Assembly (NCBI GenBank): GCA_964036195.1
Contig: OZ038458.1
Coordinates: 9,809,832 to 9,873,831 of the forward strand
Origin: Sphaerolaimus hirsutus
Taxonomy: Eukaryota > Nematoda > Chromadorea > Monhysterida > Sphaerolaimidae
Length of the DNA: 64,000 nt
Reading direction: 5' to 3'
Each line of letters opens with the position of its first letter. Position 1 is the stretch's first letter. A program made the position numbers and the translations under genes. The notes below the pieces were generated by a model. That model ran no database searches and had not been told where the DNA came from. It worked only from the letters and a program-made list of their open reading frames with translations. This document shows, piece after piece, positions 11,881-23,112 of this stretch.

Positions 11881-12326
11881 TGCAATTGCATTCTTGGAAA
11901 GCTACTCTGCCATATGTGAACCCTGTTTGTCAAGATTGTAAAGGGATCGTGTTTGTAAAGGGCATTTTGTGCTGATAAAAAATGTCCACTTTGTGTGTAA
12001 AAACACACACAAATCGGGCAGAAGCAGAAACGTCCTATCTTTTACGTTGGAGCATACTTTCCACACAAATAAATAGTGGCTTTAAAAATATGGTATTGAT
12101 TATTCATAACAGATTAGAAAGTGCAATTTTATCATTATCAATTGAGTCACAAACCTTATGTCAGATAAATATGAAATTTTGTTCCAAGTTTTCAAATGAC
12201 AAAGTGAAAGATTGTTTGTATTTATAACGATGTAATGTATGTATTTACTTAGGTATATAACGGCAAAAACATAAAAAATACTACTTTTGGGTCGGCATTC
12301 AGATGGGATGTTGCAAACTCCATACC
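11881..12326. other. AT-rich intergenic DNA, no gene seen
   Basis: Frames of 81 and 88 residues occur on either strand and are unrecognised. No repeat ends or RNA structure that I can support. Confidence 0.35.
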
Positions 12327-12588
12327 TACCGTATTTCCTTGAAATACCCCCCCTCGAAATACCCACCCATCAAAATGGGTACTATGAATTTGTGGTCTGG
12401 GAAATGCATAACAGAAGTTCAAAACACTTACTGTGTTACGTTAGAACATCGTTTATACCATCTACATCCTTATAAAAGGCTGTAAAAATTTATAAATGGT
12501 GGTTATTGTTGCATTTTTCACGTTTTTCTCTCAAAATTGTCACTCCGAAAAAATAAACCCCCGGGGGGTAATTCGAGGAAATACGGTA
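12327..12588. mobile_element. CCGTAT-type MITE
   Basis: Starts TACCGTATTTCCTTGAAATA and ends TAATTCGAGGAAATACGGTA, 262 bp. C-rich and G-rich tracts lie just inside the ends and TA flanks both sides. Confidence 0.75.
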
Positions 12589-13694
12589 GTTGTTTATACG
12601 TATTTACGATTACTCAAAAAATACATATACTTGTGCACTGAGTAAATAAGTTTAAGTTTCCTCTGAAAAAGTACCTGTACTTACTTTTATGCATACTTTT
12701 TCAGATAGGCTTTATCAAAGCATGAAGAGAAAAAAAACGGAGAAAAGGCTAAAACAGGGAAAATGGGTATATTTATAAGGACATAAAAGGCGATAATAGC
12801 TTAAAATGGGTAACAGTTGAAAATAGCAACTGAAAAAGTTAATTTAAGAGAATAGGCAAGTGATTTTGAGTGAAAATAGTGGCAAAATTGATCGAAAATA
12901 TTCACTTGTTTTCCAGGGAAAAAGTCTTTTTCTCAAAAATGTTTACTCGTGAGTCAAAGTAAAAACTTTTTACTTTACGTCTTTTGTACTCTGTGAGTAA
13001 AAAAGACATAGGTAGGTACTTTGTTTGCATATACTATGAAATGCGTTCAGTATTTTTTAAAAGTCTGGAAACTCCAGCGCAAAGTGTGAGACAAATCAGT
13101 AAAGTTGTATTTAGATAAATCGGTTAAAATAAATACCTTACTGGGGGCAATCCCAGAGGTAGATTCCTGTAAGGAATCTCTGCGTAAGGAATCCTCACTG
13201 TAAGGAACCCAATTAGGGTTCTTATCTGTACATGATAGGTTCTTTACAGTACACCCATTAATTAGTGCAAAAAAGCATTTCTGGTTGCGTATCCGCTGGA
13301 CATACACACTAACAAACGTCATGTTCCCGTCTGTTCCACCAGAGTTGTTAGAATAAGAGAACTTTTGAAAAAAGTCTTACGCGCACACACAAAGCACACA
13401 CGCGAATTTTCTAGTTCTTCTATTTCACTTGAATGCAAATTTATCGTTCTTTTTATTACACGTTGAATACATTATATGAAGGATTGTCAAGTTACAATTG
13501 CACTTACTTGAACTTTCTAATCCCACAAAATTTAATCTAACCGCGTGCACACTTCCGGTTCTGGTTACACACATGGAGGTAGGATACGAATAGGTACACT
13601 CGAGATTCCTATAGCTACATTTCCGTATCCCGCAAAGTGGATACGGAAAGGTACATTGAATTAGGATACGTTACGCGGAGATACGTTACAGTAT
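12589..13694. other. AT-rich intergenic DNA with small hairpins
   Basis: No gene recognised. A TGTAAGGAATC-type phrase repeats at about 13170-13205, and GGTTCTTATCTGTACATGATAGGTTCTTTACAG near 13215-13250 could form a short hairpin. The 91-residue frame at 13047-13322 on the minus strand overlaps these repeats and is probably fortuitous. Confidence 0.4.
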
Positions 13695-13885
13695 CCTCCC
13701 ATCCCAGACCCTGTAAAATGCCCTGTAAAATGTGAAATGTCATGCAAAGTGTCAAAAATCATGCAAAATGCCCTGCAAAATGGTAACCGAGTTGCCATTT
13801 TGCAGGGCATTTTACATGACTTTTGACACTTTGCACGACATTTCACATTTTACAGGGCATTCTACAGGGTCTGCGACTGGCACCA
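13695..13885. mobile_element. Foldback MITE of the TGTAAAGTGTCAA/TTGACACTTTACA family
   Basis: A near-perfect palindrome: the left arm carries CCCTGTAAAATG and ATGCAAAGTGTCAAA words, the right arm their reverse complements, ending ACAGGGTCTGCGACTGGCACC. Related, more degraded copies lie at about 22270, 26990, 28010, 29750, 35090, 44810 and 59455, most within introns of the giant gene. The outer sequence resembles GGTGCCAGTCCCAGACCCTG. Confidence 0.75.
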
Positions 13886-14120
13886 GGTCCCATGATTCGG
13901 CTCTATACCTTCACTACCGTAGGATACAGGCTAGTATTTTATGATATGGTTCAACCGATTTTTTGCACATACAAATCGGTCACATCTTATTTAAAATTAT
14001 TCCCTTGAATAGTTCGGAAAATAAGTACGCACAAAATAAAAATGTTGTAATTAACTTTGACAATTACTGTAGCAAAAAGACCATAAACGAATGAGCACAC
14101 ATCTATAGTTAAATTGTATC

Positions 14121-14541
14121 TACCGTATATCCTCGAATAAGTCCCCCAGGGAGTTTTCTCGTCAGAAGTTTTTGAGGGGGAGTTATTCGAGAGGGGGCGT
14201 TATTCGAGGGGGAGCTATTTTTCGTCAGAATTTTCAGTAAAATGTTTGATTTATTTACTGCACAAATGGGGTAATATTGGTAACAACATTCATTTCAAGG
14301 AATACAAAATCCACAATTCAAGCAGTGAAATCATTATTAGTGAACTCTAGCTGCAAAATAATACATATATTTATTTACATATTCATTCAATACATAAAAC
14401 GTTTTTTTTGTATATGTGAGATGTTCTGAAATGTTTTCCTTCATAAAGTGCGGGGGATATTCGAGGGGGGGGGTATTTTTCCTCACACTCACAAGATGGG
14501 GAGTTATTCGAGAGGGGGGACTTATTCGAGGATATACGGTA
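14121..14541. mobile_element. CCGTAT-type MITE (AAGTCCCCC/GGACTTATT subfamily)
   Basis: Starts TACCGTATATCCTCGAATAA and ends TTATTCGAGGATATACGGTA, 421 bp. The ends match the copy at 54889-55241 more closely than the AAATACCCC subfamily. Confidence 0.75.
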
Positions 14542-14893
14542 CATCCCATTTTTATATGCTGTCACAATGGTGGACCACTTTCAAATCAATCAACCGGGCT
14601 TTAAAATTCTGTTTTGTAGCAGCGACTACAGGAGAAAGTGAAAAAGCAGGGAAAAAGAGAGTGCAGGCTAGAAACCAAAAACTCGCATCTTAGTGAAGCC
14701 AGACAAAGTGAAATGCTATGCATTTGATATGATGCCAAAAAAGGCGCACTTTCAATCCTAGGAGTATCAGTTTACGTGACAATGCACTAGACCTCAGATG
14801 CCAAATGAAATCATCGTGGTGCACGTGCACATGCGACGCAATAGATTTGCCTTTCGATCGAATACGCAAAACACGTAATGCGATTGTTATAAT

Positions 14894-15088
14894 GGCGCTG
14901 CACACACTAGTTTTCACACGAAAATTCGAAAACTCACGAGCTTTGAACGTGTCTGAGTTTTCCACTCTGAGTCATTTTTAATCTCCGTCAACTGTAGTTG
15001 ACGGCCACCTCATTGGAGAAAACTCAAATGCGTTCTAAGCTGATTTGTGAGTTTCGAAATTTAGTGCGAAAACTTGTGTGCGCTGGAT
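14894..15088. mobile_element. CACACTAGT-type MITE, TTTTCACACGAAA subfamily
   Basis: Starts CACACACTAGTTTTCACACG. The interior has an inverted GTCAACTGTAGTTGAC centre and AAACTCAAATGCGTT words. A closely related copy lies inverted at 22018-22209, which helps define it. Confidence 0.6.
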
Positions 15089-15302
15089 CATTTGACGCAC
15101 ACACTCACTGGCACACCGTCGAAATTTGGGACACTCATAAGACATTGCTAGCTTTGAACGCTAACTTCAGTTTACCAGAATGAATGATTTCGTATCGCCT
15201 AAACAGTAGTTCACGGAAATCGGAATCCTCATTCTAGTAAACTTAAATGTGTTCAAAACAGATCTGATTTTCCCGAATTCCGGGTGTGTGCGCAGCGCTA
15301 AT

Positions 15303-15802
15303 GGCCCCACACACACTAGTTGACATCGACACCCAGGGACGTATCCAGGATTTTTGAGCGGGGGGGGGGGGCTGCTTGTTTACGGAGCCCGGCGAACGGG
15401 GTGGGGGCTCAGCCCCCCCCCCCCCCTAAAATTTTTCCCTGTATAGGGACGGAAAGGCGTTTTGGCGCTAGCGCCATACAAAGGCGCCACACCATGGCGT
15501 TATTGGCGTTGGCGCCAGCGCCAGGAACCGCTTTATATGTATGTAAATATGCATACATATGTATACAGCGAAAGTCACAAAAATATGCTCATTTTAGGTC
15601 TCACCCCGGGAAGGGGGGGGGCTGCAGCCCCCCCCCCGCCCCCCCCCCCTGGATACGTCCTTGTCGACACCAAATGTCAACTGGTTCCGATCCCAAAAAC
15701 AGCTTGCGTTTGAACGTCGTCCGTCGGCTCGTCAGCAAGCTTTGAATCGGGATCGGAACCAATTGACATTTGGTGTCTATGTCAACTAGTGTGTGCGGGG
15801 CC
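15303..15802. mobile_element. CACACTAGTTGACA-type MITE (host of a nested hAT element)
   Basis: Starts GGCCCCACACACACTAGTTGACA and ends with its inverse at 15802. Inside, TCAACTGGTTCCGATCCC and its inverse form a second inverted layer. The same internal arrangement is seen in the intronic copy at 31787-31949. A 330-bp hAT-like element sits at 15334-15663. Confidence 0.75.
15334..15663. mobile_element. hAT-like MITE with 8-bp duplication TCGACACC
   Basis: Terminal inverted repeats CAGGGACGTATCCAGG and CTGGATACGTCCTTG bound 330 bp. TCGACACC is duplicated exactly at 15326-15333 and 15664-15671. Removing the element and one duplication restores the surrounding MITE. The interior has long G and C runs and GGCGCC palindromes. 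A sister copy lies at 58551-59002. Confidence 0.85.
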
Positions 15803-16497
15803 ATCGTAACACGGAGTCAGATTATGGTAAAAAATAAATAAATATATAATACGGACTCCACATGTTTATATGCAGAAAAATATTGAGAAAAAACCCGGCT
15901 GACGACCGATCACCACGAACTGCACGCGTGCGTCACTCAACCTAAAGAAAGTGCAAAATTCACAGCACGCATGACACTGCGAATCATCGCCGGTAAGGTC
16001 ACAGCGTTCCAAAAATCTCGGGAGATTTACATTTTTTTCAATATCAGAATTAAAAAATCTTATATATATATAGTCAAGAGACTTACCTAATTATATTGAT
16101 TCTAGGTAATTTTAGGTAATCCCTCATTTATATTTTTCGTATTTATTCATATTTTCTCTGCGTTTTTCAGAAAGATTCAATTCCATTTTATTCTTGAGAG
16201 ATGTTCCGTCATCATATTTAAATAGGTAAATTTTTAAAAACACACCCATTTTTAGAACGCCAGTCACGAAGCGGTCCAATGCCGCCGAGTGCTCGAATAT
16301 CGCGTGACGGCAGCATTTGACTGTTTTGGACGGCGGTCACAAGGCAGGTGACAAGCGGCACGGCATGCAACGTAAACTGGACAGACAGATCGCCTTGCAG
16401 AGAATGATACCATATTTTTATGAATAAGATCACGTGGAAAACTCCACCAAATTCACCGTAAGAAGAAGCAATTTGATAAATATAATCAAATAAGAAG
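15803..16497. other. Intergenic DNA, no gene recognised
   Basis: AT-rich, with a modest GC block at 16255-16400 that carries short frames on both strands. The 71-residue minus frame (16218-16433) has no motif I can name. Confidence 0.35.
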
Positions 16498-16899
16498 TTA
16501 CCGTATTTCCTCGAATTACCCCCGGGGGCGGTTATTTTTTCAGTGGAAATTTGGGGGGGGGGGGGGTTAAACTAGGGGGGGGGGGTGTTTCGAAGGGGGG
16601 TATTATTTCGCCAGAAATTTTTCGAAATCCCAGTACGAACACAGACGTCGAAGAATGCAACAAAAACCGCCATTTATAAGACTCTATAGACATATATAAA
16701 TATGTAAATATGTAGACGGTATAAACCTTGTTCTAACATAACACAGTCATTGTTTTTAACGTGTGTTCTGCGTTTCCCGGACCACAAACTGCATTACGTT
16801 CTCTATACAATAAATTGGGGGGGGGGGTATTTCGAGGGGGGAGAGGCGTTATAAATTCATAGTGTCCATTTTGAGGGGGTATTTCGAGGAAATACGGCA
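16498..16899. mobile_element. CCGTAT-type MITE with conserved interior
   Basis: Starts TACCGTATTTCCTCGAATTA and ends TATTTCGAGGAAATACGGCA, with very long G tracts at about 16553-16590. An internal segment around 16740-16815 (cattgtttttaacgtgtgtt, then ttacgttctctatac) recurs at 36635-36715 and inverted at 20080-20145, marking a subfamily. Confidence 0.75.
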
Positions 16900-17197
16900 T
16901 GTTTGTTCTTTTATTCTATGGGATATGGTAGATTTCATTGTAAGGTGTAATGAGTATACGTCGCAGCGGTTCAGCTGCCGCGCCGAGGTGAGACCTGGAG
17001 CAGCCGGCTTCACATTCATTGATGTGATGACCGGGCGGCACGCGAGATCGCTCCGCCGGGCGCATGCTAATGACGAAATTAGCAACGCTTCAAAGGGGAC
17101 GACGGCGACCGTCCGGGATTTGACCGAGCAGGCAACCGAACAAAAAAACAGGTGTGTGCTCATGGCTCATGCACGCGTGACTCCAGCGAAAGAATAG
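16862..17197 (+). CDS. Unrecognised ORF, GC-richer than surroundings
   Basis: A 111-residue frame whose central part (about 16960-17150) is noticeably GC-rich for this region. Its N-terminus overlaps the end of a MITE, so the annotated start is unlikely to be real. No domain recognised. It could be a decayed exon or chance. Confidence 0.15.
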   Translation: MSILRGYFEEIRHVCSFILWDMVDFIVRCNEYTSQRFSCRAEVRPGAAGFTFIDVMTGRHARSLRRAHANDEISNASKGTTATVRDLTEQATEQKNRCVLMAHARVTPAKE

Positions 17198-17384
17198 ACA
17201 GTTTGTATTCAGGTGTATTTAACTGGGAAACTGCTCTCAACCGCACATTTTTTTTGTTTTCAAAATCTGAATCAAATTTGAATTTGAAATGCAAGGGTAG
17301 CTACCGCGTACTAAAAGTATACCTACCGTATTTCCTCGAAAAGCACAGGGTCTGGGCGAGCTATGAACCCCCCTCGAATTACCC

Positions 17385-17570
17385 CCACTAGCGATGGAAA
17401 AGCGCCAGAACAAATGGCGCCATTCGGAAAATGTGCGCCAAGCGCCAAGGGCGCCACAGAGAAATGGCGCCAGGCGCCAGGGGCGCCACGGAAAGGGGGC
17501 GCCAAGCGCCAAGGGCATCATTTGGAAAATAGGGCGCCAGGCGCAAGGATAAATGCGCCTACATAAGTAC
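17385..17570. repeat. GGCGCC-rich array
   Basis: Dense tandem GGCGCCA/AGCGCCA words, preceded by TAGCGATGGAAAAGCGCC. Similar blocks lie at 18975-19150 and 22965-23112, and inside the hAT-like elements at 15470-15530 and 58660-58750. A half CCGTAT end (about 17324-17390) abuts it on the left. Confidence 0.7.
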
Positions 17571-17734
17571 CTAAGTGCCTACTACACCCTGCGTGTGCTA
17601 AAAATGTTTCTACAGTTCCATGGTATGCACATTCACTTCTTAATTCGCGTACTCCAGGATGTAATGAACAAAATTAAGACCAGCAACAAAAAATTTTTAA
17701 ATAAAATGAATTCAAACACAATGGAAATTGTCAT

Positions 17735-18034
17735 TTGACAACAATCGATGCACTTCAACTAGATTTTCCAATCAGTTTCGTTGAAATGGACAAAAACGGA
17801 ATTGCAACGATTAGAGTCCGTTCGTTCTCGTCTTCTGATCCGCCAAACACATCTGATGAACCGTTGGACGAAATATTTCCACCCACTCACACCACTCCAT
17901 CCATTTTTCTGGCGAATTTAGATAATCCACGGATGCGTTTTTCATTTTTTTCATTTACACAGTACTCAACTTGGAAACCCTGCTGGCGCTTTTTTTGCGC
18001 CCTTTTAAAGCAAGGCAACTGGGGCCTGATTTAA
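17735..18034 (+). CDS. Unrecognised 99-residue ORF
   Basis: Begins MTTIDALQLDFPISFVEMDK and contains a Ser/Pro/Asp-rich middle. The 3' end runs into repeat sequence shared with the left end of the foldback at 18025. I do not recognise a family; it could be a fragment of a transposon protein or chance. Confidence 0.2.
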   Translation: MTTIDALQLDFPISFVEMDKNGIATIRVRSFSSSDPPNTSDEPLDEIFPPTHTTPSIFLANLDNPRMRFSFFSFTQYSTWKPCWRFFCALLKQGNWGLI

Positions 18035-18977
18035 TTCTCCCTACAGATTTGTATGGTAGGGCGTACGCCCGATAGATTTTTCAAAGTTCAGCCGCATCGA
18101 CGCACATGCACCGAGAGCAAGGCGGCTTGTAAAATATACGAAACCATCCCTTAAGGTCGCCGATATTGCAATACGAAACCATCCCTTAAGGTCGCCGATA
18201 TTGCAATATGACGTATATCGCTTCGATTATGGCCCGGAAATCACTATTTCGTCATTTCTTTGCCGTCTGCCTATTCGCTTTTTATTTTATTTTGTCGGGC
18301 GGGTTACTCGCATAAGTCACGCTTTTGTACGCTCGGTCGTGCATGCATTTGGGGATTTGTGAACTTATGAAATGAAACTCCTGTGGTCTGGGATGGATAT
18401 GTGAACTTTCGACGTGAAACTTCTGTTTTTCATAGGGGATTTGAGATGGATATGTGAACTTTTGATATGAAAATTGTGATTTTTCTGAAAATCGGTACCA
18501 CTGTATCTCAGGAACGAAATGTACTACAATGCTAATTTTTTTTTAAATGTGAAAAACTATACGTGGAGGTCAAATCCACGCTTAACTCGATCTTTCTGGA
18601 TTTGGCGCTTGTGAACTTTTGGAACGGAAGTCCCCAGTTCTCTCTTGTCGCTGCCCTCATGGTTTTGGTTGCAGACAGTGAACACTAAAAAAGTGACCGC
18701 CTGACCACACAAAAGCGCGACTTATGCGAGTAACCCGCCCGACAAAATAAAATAAAAAACGACTTGGCCGACGGCCAAGAAATGACAAAATCATGATTTC
18801 CGTGCCAAAATCGAAGTGATATACGTCATATAGCAATATCGGCGACCTCAAGGGATGGTTTCGTATATTTTACAAACCGCCTTGCTCTCGGTGCATGTGC
18901 GTCGATGCGGCTGAACTTTAAAAAATCGATCGGGCGTACGCCCTACCCTACAAATCTGTAGGGAGAATTAAATCTGG
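18025..18977. mobile_element. Second copy of the long-TIR foldback element, with insertion
   Basis: Starts CCTGATTTAATTCTCCCTAC and ends GTAGGGAGAATTAAATCTGG, with arms clearly related to 10345-10969. A segment of about 290 bp at about 18351-18637 is absent from the first copy: the flanks GTGCATGCATTT and CTCTCTTGTCGCTGCC are contiguous there. A 37-bp segment near 18135-18200 is also duplicated in tandem. No convincing target duplication was found. Confidence 0.75.
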
Positions 18978-19150
18978 CCCCTGCCCTGGGGCCACAGAAA
19001 AATGGCGCCAAGCGCCAAAAGCGCCATGGAGCCTTTCATAATGTGGGCGCCAGGCGCCAAGGGCGCCACAGAAAAAGGGTGCCAAGCGCCAATGGCGCCA
19101 TGGCGCGGCGACCTTTGGCGCCAGCGTCATGGCGCCATTCCATCACTAAC
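18978..19150. repeat. GGCGCC-rich array
   Basis: Repeated GGCGCCAAGCGCCA-like words, ending GGCGCCATTCCATCACTAACCC, the inverse of the TAGCGATGGAAAAGCGCC phrase at 17390. The two may be opposite ends of one disrupted element family. Confidence 0.65.
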
Positions 19151-19254
19151 CCCCACCCGAAAACGGGGCAAAGAGAATGTAGTTGAAAACTGGAGTTTGC
19201 CATATGTGTATAAATAATGCAGAACACACGTTAACAACAGTGACGTTAGGACAG

Positions 19255-19421
19255 GGCTCATGACAGGGCTCAAATAATTTCCCCGGAGAATTTATTTCGT
19301 CAGACTTTTTTGAGAGGGGGGGGATATTCGACGGGGGAATTATTTTTTCGTCAAAATTTTCAAGCATGTTTCAAACAATAAAAAAATAAACGGCCTGGAG
19401 GCATTTCAAGCAAATACGGTA
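19255..19421. mobile_element. Degraded CCGTAT-type MITE
   Basis: The right end GCATTTCAAGCAAATACGGTA is recognisable and G-rich and TTATTTCGTCAGA internal words are present. The left end is worn. Confidence 0.5.
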
Positions 19422-20036
19422 CTAAGATTTCACTGAAAATCACTGATATTTTTCCATTTTTTTCAGCCATTTTCTACCTGTTATTATAGTAGCTTTTTCC
19501 AATCTATTTTATTTAGCCATTTAGCCTGACAAAAAGCAATAATTTTCCAGCCCCCCATACCACCGGAGACGCAATTAGGTAAAATAGTAATGCCATGGAC
19601 TCACGCGATTTTGTAAATCTTAGAGATTCCTAAATATTTAATAAACATGGAAACATTCAAATCGACGAAGTACGGCAGGTGTGGGACGCTCACACGCATT
19701 GAACGGAGCAGTGACTTATTTACGATATCTACGTCAAATGTAACGATGGCAAACACTATGGAAGTGTTATTTTTTCTAAAATGATTTTTCGAATTTTTTA
19801 CCGCTAAATTATTGCACTTTAGAATTTTTCTGCTGAATTAAGCGATCCGCTGTAATGGAAATTGAAATTCTTTTGCCGCTATGAATATATCCATGTGAAA
19901 TTGATGATTTTTAAACGCCGAAAATGCAGTCAAAACGCCTTCGAAACTTTCTACAAAGACATCGATTAAGCTGAGATTACAGCTCAGCGTGAATTTGACG
20001 TAAAATGACGACGGAAAATTACATCGTAAAATTAGT
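19422..20036. other. AT-rich intergenic DNA, left arm of a large inverted structure
   Basis: The segment at about 19960-20036 (cattaagctgagattacagctc-like, then tttgacgtaaaatgacgac) recurs inverted at about 21740-21820. This suggests a worn large element spanning roughly 19.95-21.82 kb. No gene seen. Confidence 0.4.
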
Positions 20037-20301
20037 TACCGATTTCCTCGATATACCCCACCAAATATAGTGTATAGAGAACGTAAATGAGAAAAGCTAC
20101 AGTTTGTGACCTGGGAAACGTAGAACACATGTTAAAAACAATGTTTCAAACACATTTTGTTGCATTTTTCGACGTCTGTGTATGTTACAGACAACAATTT
20201 AGGACTGGGTTTAAAAAAATTTCTGGCGAAATAATAACCTCCCTCAAAAATCTCACTCTGAAAAAATATACCCCATGGGGGTATTTCAAGGAAATGCAGT
20301 A
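20037..20301. mobile_element. Worn CCGTAT-type MITE
   Basis: Starts TACCGATTTCCTCGATATA and ends TATTTCAAGGAAATGCAGTA. The interior (20080-20145) is the inverse of the conserved segment in the 16498 and 36377 copies. Confidence 0.6.
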
Positions 20302-20313
20302 CATGAGTGTGGA

Positions 20314-20634
20314 TGATGCTACAGGTCTACAATTTTTTTATGGATAAGACATATGTATCAATACCTTAATCATGCCCAATACCGAGTGTTGTCAGCCACA
20401 GCTAGAACAAATTGAAATTTATTTTTTTCATTTTACATCATTTCACATCAGGGAACTAATTTTAGATTTCATGTCAATGATTGCATGCAACCATTGACGT
20501 AAAATGATGACATAAAATGAATTTTTTTAATTGTTCAATTCGCTCTAGCTGTGGCTGATAAAACTCGGTATTGGACACAATTAAGGTATTGATTCATACA
20601 TTATCCGTATAAAATTGGAAACCTGTAGCATCCA
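20314..20634. mobile_element. Palindromic MITE with GATGCTACAGGT ends
   Basis: GGATGATGCTACAGGT at the left is answered by ACCTGTAGCATCC at the right. Internal words (AAGGTATTGAT, CCAATACCGAGT, CCACAGCTAGA) are inverted about a centre near 20480. Confidence 0.65.
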
Positions 20635-21725
20635 ACGATGGCAAAAACACACATATTAAATATGGAAACTCAATGAGTTTCCGTGTTTTTGTTTAACACG
20701 GAAACACGGAAACTCAGCAATTTTAAAAAACACGGAAACTCAAATGAGTTTTTTTTAGAGAACACGGAAACACGGAAACACAGAAAATACAGAAATGTTT
20801 TTTGAGTTTTTTTTCAGGCATATGATTTGAACTGAACAATGTGAGTATGAACATACATAATGTATGTGTGTATAGTATTTTGATATGTATTTACATGAGT
20901 CAGTTAATCAGGCTCTCAATAAACATGTTTGTGATGACCTGACATGGTTTTTGCAAAAGAATGTGATGATTTGATGAAGAAAAAAGATTTTGCTGCTGTC
21001 AAGTTTTGGTGTGGTTTTGGAGACAAGGCGGTGTACTTAGCATGCCAGTGTCCACTGACAGTGTGGAGGGTCCCTTAAGCCAGTGCCCAGGATATTGGGC
21101 GCCAGGCATCTCCAAATGAACCCATTTTCTCTTGAACGTGATTTTTTGTTGAAATTTAATGAGATGTTTTGGGACGGGTAAGTAGTTCAGATACGTTGAA
21201 GGCTTCAACAATGTGCATGTTCAAGTATAGTTGCAGTTTAATCACACACGGTACAACATTCAGTGCACATCCGTTGAAGTATTTTATTGTACAGTGTGAA
21301 TTGTCGTTTTTTTGACATTTTGTTGATGCTTATGCTGTGGAGTGGACATGCTTATTTTTTGATTTTGTGGACTGTAGTGGACATTTTTGTGGACTTTTTG
21401 ACACATGAACAAATATGCAGATCCTCAATATGTGGAACATCTATATCAGCAAAACCTATAGCAAAACCCATATGATAAGAAAACCCCTGTTTTCACATCA
21501 AAATGCTGTAAAATGCAACTTTTTGTATGAAAATTTGAGTTTTTACAAAAAAAACTTGAGTTTTTACAGCAAAACTTGAGTTTTTTCAAAAAACACTGAA
21601 ATAAAAAACGGAAACTCAAGTTTTTTTCATGAAAAAAACTCAAAACACAGGTATTCATTTTTGAAAAACTCAAAACACAGAAAGTGTTTTTTATTTGAGA
21701 ACTTACCCATCGTTGGTAGCATCAT
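20635..21725. repeat. GGAAACTCA/GAGTTT repeats bounded by CCAACGATGG and CCATCGTTGG
   Basis: AACACGGAAACTCAAATGAG-type direct repeats at 20660-20790 are answered by inverted TTGAGTTTTTTC blocks at 21530-21700. CAACGATGG at 20635 and CCATCGTTGG at 21706 are inverse ends. Between them (20830-21480) is AT-rich DNA without a recognised gene. Confidence 0.5.
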
Positions 21726-22017
21726 CCATACTAACGTAATTTATTTTACAACGTAATCTTACATCATCATTTTACGTCAAATTCACACTGAGCTGTAATC
21801 TCGGCTTTATTAAGTGCTTTTGTTCTAGCGTTGAAATAAAAATTCGAAGACTTTGCCAATGTAAATCAAATGACAAAACGAAAATCGTTAGCAAGATTTG
21901 TATTTGTTTTATTATTTCGCTAGCAAATTTTGAGGGGGCTTATTCGGGGGGGGGGGGTTTCAAGGGCTGTTTATGTTCGTCAGAAAATTTCCTGGAGGAT
22001 TGTGGTGAAGAATCTGC

Positions 22018-22209
22018 CTGCGCACACTAGTTTCCACACGAAATTTCGAAAATTCACAATCAGCTCAGAACGCATTTGAGTTTTCTATGGTGAGGTGGCC
22101 GTCAACTACAGTTGACGAAAAAAAAAAATAGTTTTGAAAAACTCAAACATGTTCAAAGCTCATTTATGAGTTTTCGAAATTTCGTGTGAAAACTGTAGTG
22201 TGCGGGGCC
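22018..22209. mobile_element. CACACTAGT-type MITE
   Basis: GCGCACACTAGTTTCCACACG at the left and GTGAAAACTGTAGTGTGCGGGG at the right are inverse ends. GTCAACTACAGTTGAC near 22092 forms the centre. It is the inverted sister of 14894-15088. Confidence 0.7.
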
Positions 22210-22964
22210 AATAGGCTAAAACGTACCAAAAACTGGTAATAAATGAGACCAAACAGGACATTTGGACAGATATCGCGATAACGATTTTACATGACACTTG
22301 ACATTTTGCATGACAATTGACACTTTACTTTACATTTGTCATGACAATTGACAAATTGCATTACATTTTACAAATGTGCCCAGCACACTCCACTAGCCCT
22401 TCTACTGAAAATGCAAACCATTCTTATCAATAATTGTAACTTTACACTTGCAGCTAGCTAACAATACATACTGCTTGAAACTTTTGAAAAGTAAGGGAAA
22501 AATTTGTCACAGGTTTTCCATGTATAGGTCTAATTATAACATTTTTCTGGCCTTGCATGCATGATTATGATTTTTTGTAATTTTTTTGTAAAATGTGTTA
22601 TTTTATTTTATAAATGACTTTTGGGAATCAAATAAAACAATAAAATTAAAATTTAATTTTATACAATTTTTATATAATTTTACTAAAATGGATTTTTATA
22701 AAACCAACCCTGGTCATCAAGCCTTGAATTGGGATGAAAACCAGTTGATATAAAATGTCGTTGAAAACTAGTAGTGCGTGTAGGCCCATTTTTTGGTAAA
22801 AGTTTTGAATATCCTTGCAATTGCATGGACATGGTTTACAAAATAAGCAAGTAGAGGGTTTGTTCTTCCTGTAACACACTTACAGTAACACATTTACATA
22901 CTTATGTAACTCATGCAGGCAAGGTCTTTTTACACAAGAAAAATGATTATTTTTTGTACTACTC

Positions 22965-23112
22965 GGCGCTTTTTTTGCGCTTTATAAAACACAAGCGCCA
23001 AGCGCCAATGGCACCACTACATCATAGCGCCAAGCGCCGAAAGCGCCATGGCGCTTCTTGCTTTGGCGCTAGCGTCAAGCGCCAGCGCCATGGCGCTTTT
23101 ACATCACTACCT
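22965..23112. repeat. GGCGCC-rich array
   Basis: AGCGCCAAGCGCC words end with GGCGCTTTTACATCACTACC. The left part ggcgctttttttgcgcttt matches 17984-18002, again suggesting a dispersed element built on this palindrome. Confidence 0.65.

Noticed and set aside
15320-15745. 141-residue Pro/Gly-rich ORF
   Set aside because: Encoded by poly-G/poly-C tracts and ends of a nested hAT-like MITE.
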